DNA from: JAVBNC01 sp031551765
Lineage (GTDB): Bacteria > Desulfobacterota > Desulfovibrionia > Desulfovibrionales > Desulfovibrionaceae
Length of the DNA stretch: 10,732 bases
Reading direction: 5' to 3'
NCBI GenBank assembly: GCA_031551765.1
Contig: JAVBNC010000004.1
Coordinates: 1-10,732, forward strand
Shown: piece after piece, positions 6,893-10,732 of the stretch
How the letters are laid out: each line of letters opens with the position of its first letter
Numbering within the stretch: position 1 is the first letter of the stretch
Notes under the pieces: generated by a model
Told to the model about the DNA's origin: nothing
What the model saw: the letters and a program-made list of their open reading frames with translations, nothing else
Database searches by the model: none
Program-made: the position numbers and the translations under genes

Positions 6893-7543
6893 TCACAACC
6901 GTTCCAGAAAAAACAGCGAACGCGGTTCCAGCAGCACGGGCCGGGCCGGGCCGACCTCGCTTCTGCGCAGCGCCAGCTCACCCTTGGTCAGGCTGTGCAG
7001 GGCGCCTTCTTCCTTGCTGGCGTCGCGCAGGGCCAGTATATCACCCAGCACGCGCGAGCCGCAGCTCCAGTGGGAAATGGCCGGCAGGTCGGAAAAGGCG
7101 AGAAAACGGTGGAAACGCAGCACAACGGCCCTGCCGCTGTTCCCTTCCAGCGGGCCCTCCGGCAGATGGCGCTCCAGAGCTCGCCAAAGCGCGGCCATGT
7201 CCGCCCCGCCCTCTCGCTCCCCCTCGGGAAGGCGCAGCCGGGCGTGGTTCAAATCTTCCGGCAATCCTGTAGCCGCGAGGGTTCCCTGCGTAAAGGGACG
7301 CGTCACCCGCAGGGGGAACTCCCGTTGCGCCGCGGCCAGCATGTGCTCCGCCAGCCAGTAAAAATCGGTCTCGTTGCGCAGGGTCGCCTGCCACAGGCGC
7401 TCGTGGCGGGGAAGTTCCGCCAGCAGGCCGGCGAACAAGTCCCTGGCCTTGCCCAGCGTCAGGCCGTGCACCAACTGCAGCGCATTGAGCACCGCGTAGA
7501 TACCGCAAAAAAAATCCAACTGGCCTTGATAAAAAATACGCAT
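6893..7543 (-). CDS. Predicted papain/C39-like cysteine peptidase, uncharacterised
   Basis: The 216-aa product is not a named family I can assign firmly. It opens with YQGQLDFFCGIYAVLNAL, a pattern seen in small papain-fold proteins in which C13 starts a helix. A later H158 (ISHWS) and D174 (ALRDAS), 16 residues apart, would complete a Cys-His-Asp triad as in C39-like peptidases. Q6 or Q8 could be the oxyanion residue, but their spacing to C13 (7 and 5) differs from the usual 6, so activity is uncertain. There is no signal peptide or membrane segment, so it is likely cytoplasmic. The start at 7543 has GGGAG at 7548-7552 with a short 4-nt spacer; an in-frame ATG at 7591 would add 16 residues. 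It leads an apparent operon with the EamA transporter and is divergent from the ComFB-like gene. Confidence 0.7.
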   Translation of the reverse strand: MRIFYQGQLDFFCGIYAVLNALQLVHGLTLGKARDLFAGLLAELPRHERLWQATLRNETDFYWLAEHMLAAAQREFPLRVTRPFTQGTLAATGLPEDLNHARLRLPEGEREGGADMAALWRALERHLPEGPLEGNSGRAVVLRFHRFLAFSDLPAISHWSCGSRVLGDILALRDASKEEGALHSLTKGELALRRSEVGPARPVLLEPRSLFFLERL

Positions 7544-7791
7544 GCGTCTCCCGGCAGCGTCCTGCAACGCAAAAAGAGAGCTTGCCCACATTGTTCCGGG
7601 CCGTCAACCCCGCGCGGCGTTTGCATCTTGCCTAATGCCGCCCTGCTCTGCTATATCTCTTGGTATTCTCTGTCTGGATACCCTGCGGAGAACCGCCGCG
7701 TTATAGTCGGGGGACTATCTTGCGCGGAACGACCGGAGCGCCGGCTTGTTTTTCATAGTCGATTCCTATTGTAGACGATTCAGGAGGCTGC
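7544..7791. promoter_or_regulatory. Divergent regulatory region with repeated TAGTCG-type motifs
   Basis: These 248 nt lie between divergent genes. A perfect inverted repeat pairs 7703-7708 with 7713-7718 around GGGG (ATAGTC/GACTAT). The same ATAGTCG reappears at 7755-7761. TAGTCGATT at 7756-7764 is repeated with one change at 7772-7780, one and a half helical turns later and directly before the AGGAGG ribosome binding site of the ComFB-like gene. A possible plus-strand promoter is TTGCCT (7628-7633), an 18-nt spacer and TATATC (7652-7657). On the minus strand TTGACG (7602-7607) is a good -35 but has no good -10. Operator function is inference. Confidence 0.4.
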
Positions 7792-8079
7792 ATGTCCGGC
7801 AATGACCGTTATCAAGTTGGCAGGGTGGACTTTTTCGAGGTGCGCAACCGTAACGAGGCGCGGGTGGTGGAAAAACTGCGGGAAGCCCTGGCGGAACTCG
7901 GCAACCCCGAGCTGCCGGAAAAGGTGTTGCGCGACGCTTACGCGCTGGCCCTGAACCAGCTGCCCGCCCGCTACACGCAGTCCGGCACCATCGTGCTGCG
8001 GGAACCCATCCGGGAAAGCCATTTGCGCGAAGCGGTGGGCAAGGCCCTGAGCCAGGTGCTGGCCTACCCCAAGAGCTGA
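7792..8079 (+). CDS. ComFB-family small protein, possible cyclic-dinucleotide receptor
   Basis: The 95-aa protein resembles the ComFB (late competence development) family. It has an N-terminal helix rich in Asn, Val and Glu (about 18-36), then the family's most recognisable block, LRDAYALALNQLPARY (46-61), which matches the D-x-x-ALALNxLPxRY pattern of ComFB. Most family members carry a CxxC-type cysteine cluster just before this block; here there are no cysteines at all. ComFB proteins have been reported to bind c-di-GMP and related dinucleotides in cyanobacteria. With a cyclase gene in the same window, a receptor role is plausible but unproven. AGGAGG at 7782-7787 lies 4 nt before the ATG, so translation should be strong. 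It leads an apparent operon with the PHP hydrolase (28-nt gap) and the ModF-like gene. Confidence 0.72.
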   Translation: MSGNDRYQVGRVDFFEVRNRNEARVVEKLREALAELGNPELPEKVLRDAYALALNQLPARYTQSGTIVLREPIRESHLREAVGKALSQVLAYPKS

Positions 8080-8107
8080 TTTCGCAACTCCGGCCTTAAG
8101 GACCGCC

Positions 8108-8935
8108 ATGATCACCGTTGACCTGCACAGCCATACGCTGCACTCCCACGCCAAAGACAGCACGGCGGCCATGTGCGAAGCTGCCCTGAACAAGGGCATG
8201 ACCATTTTCGGGCTCTCGGAGCATTCCCTGCGGCCCGCTGGTTTCAACTACCCCACGGACTACCAGCCGCGCCTGGAGCTGGGCTTTCCCTCCTATATTA
8301 TGGAAGTCCAGGAGCAGCAGCAGGAACTGCTCGGCCGCATGAAAGTGCTGCTGGCCCTGGAAATGGACTATATCCCCAGCAAGCTGGCCTTTGCCAAAAA
8401 AGCCTGCAAAGCCTACCTCTACGACTACGTTATCGGCGGGCTGCACTTTCTGGGAAACTGGGGCTTCGACTTTTCAGCCTCGGACTGGGACCAGCTTTCC
8501 CTGGATTCCTGCTTCAAGCACTTCGCCCGGTACTACAAAGACCTGGAAGCCATGTGCCGCACCGGCCTGTTCCAGATAGCCGCCCACCCGGACCTGATCA
8601 AGCTGTTCCGGCCGGACGCCTTCCGCCAGTGGCTGGAACGCGACGACGCCCGCGCCCTTATCCACAAGGCGCTTTCCGCCATGAAAGAAATGGGTATGGC
8701 CATGGAACTCTCTTCCGCCGCGCTGCGTAAGGGGCTGTTCGAACCCTACCCCGGCCCCGTGCTCATGGAAATGGCCGCTGAACTTGAGCTGCCCATATCC
8801 TTCGGCTCGGACTCCCACGCCGTGGGCCACGTGGCCTACGCGTTCGAGGACCTGGCCGCCTGCGCCCTGCGCTTCGGCTACACGGAAAGCGTCTGGTTCT
8901 CCCAGCGCGTCATGCAGCGCAAGTCGTTCATCTGA
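8108..8935 (+). CDS. PHP-family phosphoesterase, histidinol-phosphatase-like
   Basis: The 275-aa protein is a PHP-fold metal hydrolase of the HisK/HisJ type, whose known member converts histidinol phosphate to histidinol in histidine synthesis. All expected metal ligands are visible: H7 and H9 in DLHSHT, H39 in SEHS, E85 in ALEMDY, H113 in GGLHF, H160 in AAHPDL, and D235 and H237 in GSDSHAVGHV. The length fits the family (about 250-280). No other histidine gene is near, so a different phosphoester substrate remains possible. AAGGA at 8098-8102 lies 5 nt before the ATG. The gene is second in a three-gene unit, 28 nt after the ComFB-like gene and 19 nt before the ATPase. Confidence 0.88.
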   Translation: MITVDLHSHTLHSHAKDSTAAMCEAALNKGMTIFGLSEHSLRPAGFNYPTDYQPRLELGFPSYIMEVQEQQQELLGRMKVLLALEMDYIPSKLAFAKKACKAYLYDYVIGGLHFLGNWGFDFSASDWDQLSLDSCFKHFARYYKDLEAMCRTGLFQIAAHPDLIKLFRPDAFRQWLERDDARALIHKALSAMKEMGMAMELSSAALRKGLFEPYPGPVLMEMAAELELPISFGSDSHAVGHVAYAFEDLAACALRFGYTESVWFSQRVMQRKSFI

Positions 8936-8954
8936 CCCTTTCCGTCTTTCCGCC

Positions 8955-10427
8955 ATGACCGTGATCCCCCTTATCAGACTGGACAACGTTTCCGTCACGC
9001 TCGCGGGCAGAACCGCCCTGTCCGGCCTTTCCTGGCGCCTGTTGCCCGGCGAGCATTGGGCCGTGCTGGGCGCCAACGGCGCGGGCAAGTCCACCCTGCT
9101 CCGCGTGCTGCGCGGCGAAACCCGGCCGGACCAGGACGGGAAAGGCCGCTGCTTCTGGGGCTTTGACGGTACGGAAGACCCTTCCCCGCTGGTGGTGCGG
9201 CCCGTCTCTTCCCTGGTTTCCGGCGAACTGCACCGCACTTACGTGCGCCAGGGCTGGCGCATCAACGGCCTGGAACTCGTTCTCTCCGGGCTGGTGGACA
9301 ACTACCTGCCCTCCTTCCACACTGAAGAGGAAAAGGAACACGCCCGCCAGGTGGCCCGCAGCCTGGGCGCGGAGCACCTTCTGCCCGTCATGGTCACGGC
9401 CATGTCCCAGGGCCAGCTCCGCCTGGCGCTGCTGGCGCGGGCGCTGGTCACTTCCCCGAAATTGCTGCTGCTGGACGAAGCCTTTGACGGCCTGGACAAG
9501 AAAGCCCGTCTGGCCATGGGGGAAGCCGCCGCCAAAGCCGCCGCATCCGGCGCCAGCCTTGTCTGTACCGCGCACCGGCGGGAAGACATCCCCCCCTGCG
9601 TCACCCATCTGCTGCGCCTGGAAAACGGCCGCGCCGTGTTCAACGGCCCCATAAGCGAAGCCCCGCCGGAACCGCAGGCCAAGGAACGCCGCGTGGCCTT
9701 TGCCCCACCGCCGCCCCCGTCCTTTGCCCTGACCAGCAACGATGCGCCCATTCTGGAGCTTACCCGCGCCGACGTGTACGTGGACCGGGTCAAGGTGCTG
9801 CACAACATCACCTGGCGCGTGCTGCCCGGCGAAAACTGGCACATTTCCGGCTCCAACGGTTCCGGTAAAAGCACGCTGCTGCGCGCCCTGGCCGGGTTGG
9901 AGCAGGTGGCCCTGGGCGGGACCCTGCGCTGGTTCGGCCGCCGCCACCCCCCGCTGCCGGAGCTGCAGCGTTCCGTCGGCTATCTCTCCGACCGGCTTCA
10001 GGCCGACTACGGTTACGATCTCAGCGGCCGGGAGCTGGTCTGGTCCGGTTTTGACGGCAGCGTGGGCCTGTACCGCGACATCAGCGCGGAGGAACAGGCC
10101 ACGGCCCAGCGCTGGATAACCCTGCTCGGCCTGGACCACGCCGCGTCCGCGCCCCTAAGCCAGCTTTCCAGCGGCACGGCCCGCCGCTTTTTCCTGGCCC
10201 GCGCCCTGGTCATAAACCCCCGCGTGCTGCTGCTGGACGAGCCCTGTTCCGGCATGGACGCCCCGTCCCGCCGCCTTTTTTTCTCCGCCCTCAGCGCGGC
10301 CATGGCCCAGGGCATCCAGTGCGTCTACGTCAGCCACCATACCTCCGACCTGCCCCCCGGCATCACCCACGAACTGGCCCTGGAAAACGGCCGCGTCAAG
10401 TTTTGCGGGCCGCTGCGGGCCTCCTGA
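8955..10427 (+). CDS. modF: ModF-like protein with two ABC ATPase domains
   Basis: The 490-aa protein contains two ABC nucleotide-binding domains and no membrane segments, and equals E. coli ModF in length. Domain 1 (about 5-232) has Walker A GANGAGKST (39-47), signature MSQGQ (150-154), Walker B LLLLDE (170-175) and H-loop H207. A proline-rich linker (about 233-262) follows. Domain 2 (about 266-488) has Walker A GSNGSGKST (299-307), signature LSSGT (404-408), Walker B ending in D428-E429 and H461. The stretch GYLSDRLQADY...SGFDGSVGLY (342-373) recalls ModF closely. ModF is named for its place beside molybdate transport genes in E. coli, but its role is unclear and no molybdate gene is seen here. 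The start at 8955 gives a normal N-terminus, yet its upstream sequence is pyrimidine-rich with no Shine-Dalgarno, so translation may be coupled to the preceding gene. Confidence 0.86.
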   Translation: MTVIPLIRLDNVSVTLAGRTALSGLSWRLLPGEHWAVLGANGAGKSTLLRVLRGETRPDQDGKGRCFWGFDGTEDPSPLVVRPVSSLVSGELHRTYVRQGWRINGLELVLSGLVDNYLPSFHTEEEKEHARQVARSLGAEHLLPVMVTAMSQGQLRLALLARALVTSPKLLLLDEAFDGLDKKARLAMGEAAAKAAASGASLVCTAHRREDIPPCVTHLLRLENGRAVFNGPISEAPPEPQAKERRVAFAPPPPPSFALTSNDAPILELTRADVYVDRVKVLHNITWRVLPGENWHISGSNGSGKSTLLRALAGLEQVALGGTLRWFGRRHPPLPELQRSVGYLSDRLQADYGYDLSGRELVWSGFDGSVGLYRDISAEEQATAQRWITLLGLDHAASAPLSQLSSGTARRFFLARALVINPRVLLLDEPCSGMDAPSRRLFFSALSAAMAQGIQCVYVSHHTSDLPPGITHELALENGRVKFCGPLRAS

Positions 10428-10489
10428 CGCCACTTGATTTTTTGTGGCAGCGCATTAGATTTAGCTGTCGAAGCCATCCAAGAATCAGA

Positions 10490-10531
10490 GCAGGGCTCTG
10501 CCCTGCACCCGCCAGGGGTTAGCACCCCTGG
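10490..10531. repeat. Two tandem GC-rich hairpins
   Basis: The first perfect stem pairs 10490-10496 with 10500-10506 (7 bp, loop TCT). Five bases later the second pairs 10512-10519 with 10524-10531 (8 bp, loop TAGC). Neither is followed by a T tract, so factor-independent termination is unlikely. The alternating CCAGGGG/CCCCTGG character is typical of dispersed extragenic palindromic repeats in GC-rich genomes; copy number cannot be judged from one window. Confidence 0.5.
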
Positions 10532-10645
10532 ACCCCGTTCAGGGAGGGTGAGGAAGTCGCGCTTATCTGGGGTGCGTGCCTATGTTACATAATCAATGGG
10601 GCGCTGCCGTGGTTGTACGGTACCGCTATAATCAAAGAGAAACGG

Positions 10646-10732
10646 CCCCATACCCCCTGCCAAAGTTTTTTGGGGAAAGGGATGGGGGTCCGGGGGAAGG
10701 GAAAACCCCTTTTTTCCCAAAAAGGGGTTTTC
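10646..10732. repeat. Composite inverted-repeat element at the contig edge
   Basis: The segment contains nested and tandem dyads. CCCCAT at 10646-10651 pairs with ATGGGG at 10682-10687. Inside it, CCAAA at 10660-10664 pairs with TTTGG at 10669-10673. After a G-rich spacer, a perfect 14-bp stem pairs 10701-10714 with 10719-10732 around a 4-nt loop, and the contig ends at its last base. An end point placed exactly at the boundary of a hairpin fits a multi-copy repeat that stopped assembly. The final stem might also act as a terminator, but the sequence beyond is not available. Confidence 0.6.

Larger units (their letters stand above)
10428..10732. other. 305-nt non-coding right end, hairpin-rich
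   Basis: No convincing gene is present. Just after the ModF-like stop a 5-bp stem (10429-10433 with 10444-10448) encloses a T-rich loop; it is a poor terminator. Two tandem hairpins follow (10490-10531). A perfect TATAAT at 10627-10632, with only a weak CTGCCG -35 17 nt away, might be a rightward promoter. The last 87 nt form a composite repeat-like structure. The base composition and hairpins contrast with the coding regions and resemble dispersed intergenic repeats. Confidence 0.6.

Noticed and set aside
7733..7753. Terminator-like hairpin followed by TTGTTTTT
   Set aside because: The stem is only 4 bp, and the site lies in a region upstream of divergent genes where a terminator is not expected.
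8784..8954. N-terminal extension of the ModF-like protein to the ATG at 8784
   Set aside because: It would overlap the conserved C-terminal part of the PHP gene, and its residues are Ser/Pro/Arg-rich and out of keeping with an ABC domain.
8928..10139. A 403-codon minus-strand open frame across the ModF-like gene
   Set aside because: It is opposite a gene with two complete sets of ABC motifs, and its Gly/Gln/His-rich product resembles no protein family.
10429..10448. Terminator after the ModF-like gene
   Set aside because: The stem is only 5 bp and the T run is in the loop rather than after the stem.
10646..10732. CRISPR array or insertion sequence end
   Set aside because: There is no regular repeat-spacer pattern and no transposase reading frame; the dyads look like an extragenic palindromic repeat.

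Overview
The window looks like a complete contig from a GC-rich Gram-negative bacterium, most likely a Desulfovibrionaceae-type (Desulfobacterota) species. The basis is the gene order lpxD-fabZ-lpxA-lpxI with LpxI in place of LpxH, the GC-rich codon use and the repeat style at the right end. The taxonomic call is inference. The left edge is a run of 56 C, probably a sequencing artefact. The right edge stops exactly at the end of a 14-bp inverted repeat, probably a dispersed repeat that broke the assembly.

Layout, left to right. (1) 82-3242, plus strand: a tightly packed lipid A operon, lpxD, fabZ, lpxA, lpxI, with 4-nt and 1-nt overlaps and one 31-nt gap. It ends at a hairpin terminator that can work for both strands. 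(2) 3361-4626, minus strand: a fold-type III PLP decarboxylase related to diaminopimelate decarboxylase but with different active-site motifs. Its leader carries two stem-loops next to the ribosome binding site. (3) 4627-4934: an AT-rich divergent regulatory region with several palindromes. (4) 4935-6047, plus strand: a six-helix membrane diguanylate cyclase with an intact GGEEF active site and a degenerate inhibitory site. (5) 6028-7543, minus strand: a two-gene unit of a small predicted papain/C39-like cysteine peptidase and an EamA-family transporter. The transporter's 3' end overlaps the cyclase gene by 20 bp, tail to tail. (6) 7544-7791: a second divergent regulatory region with short repeated motifs. 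(7) 7792-10427, plus strand: a three-gene unit of a 95-aa ComFB-family protein, a PHP-family histidinol-phosphatase-like hydrolase and a ModF-like tandem ATP-binding-cassette protein. (8) 10428-10732: non-coding, filled with hairpins and repeat-like sequence.

How the genes relate. LpxA and LpxD add the 3-hydroxyacyl chains of lipid A, FabZ competes for the same 3-hydroxyacyl-ACP pool, and LpxI makes lipid X, so the first block is one pathway. The cyclase and the ComFB-like protein could be a c-di-GMP producer and receptor, since ComFB proteins have been reported to bind cyclic dinucleotides; the link here is a hypothesis. No genes for mobile elements, no CRISPR arrays and no tRNA or rRNA genes were seen. 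The least understood parts are the stand-alone peptidase with its transporter, the unusual decarboxylase with its structured leader, and the cysteine-free ComFB-like protein.
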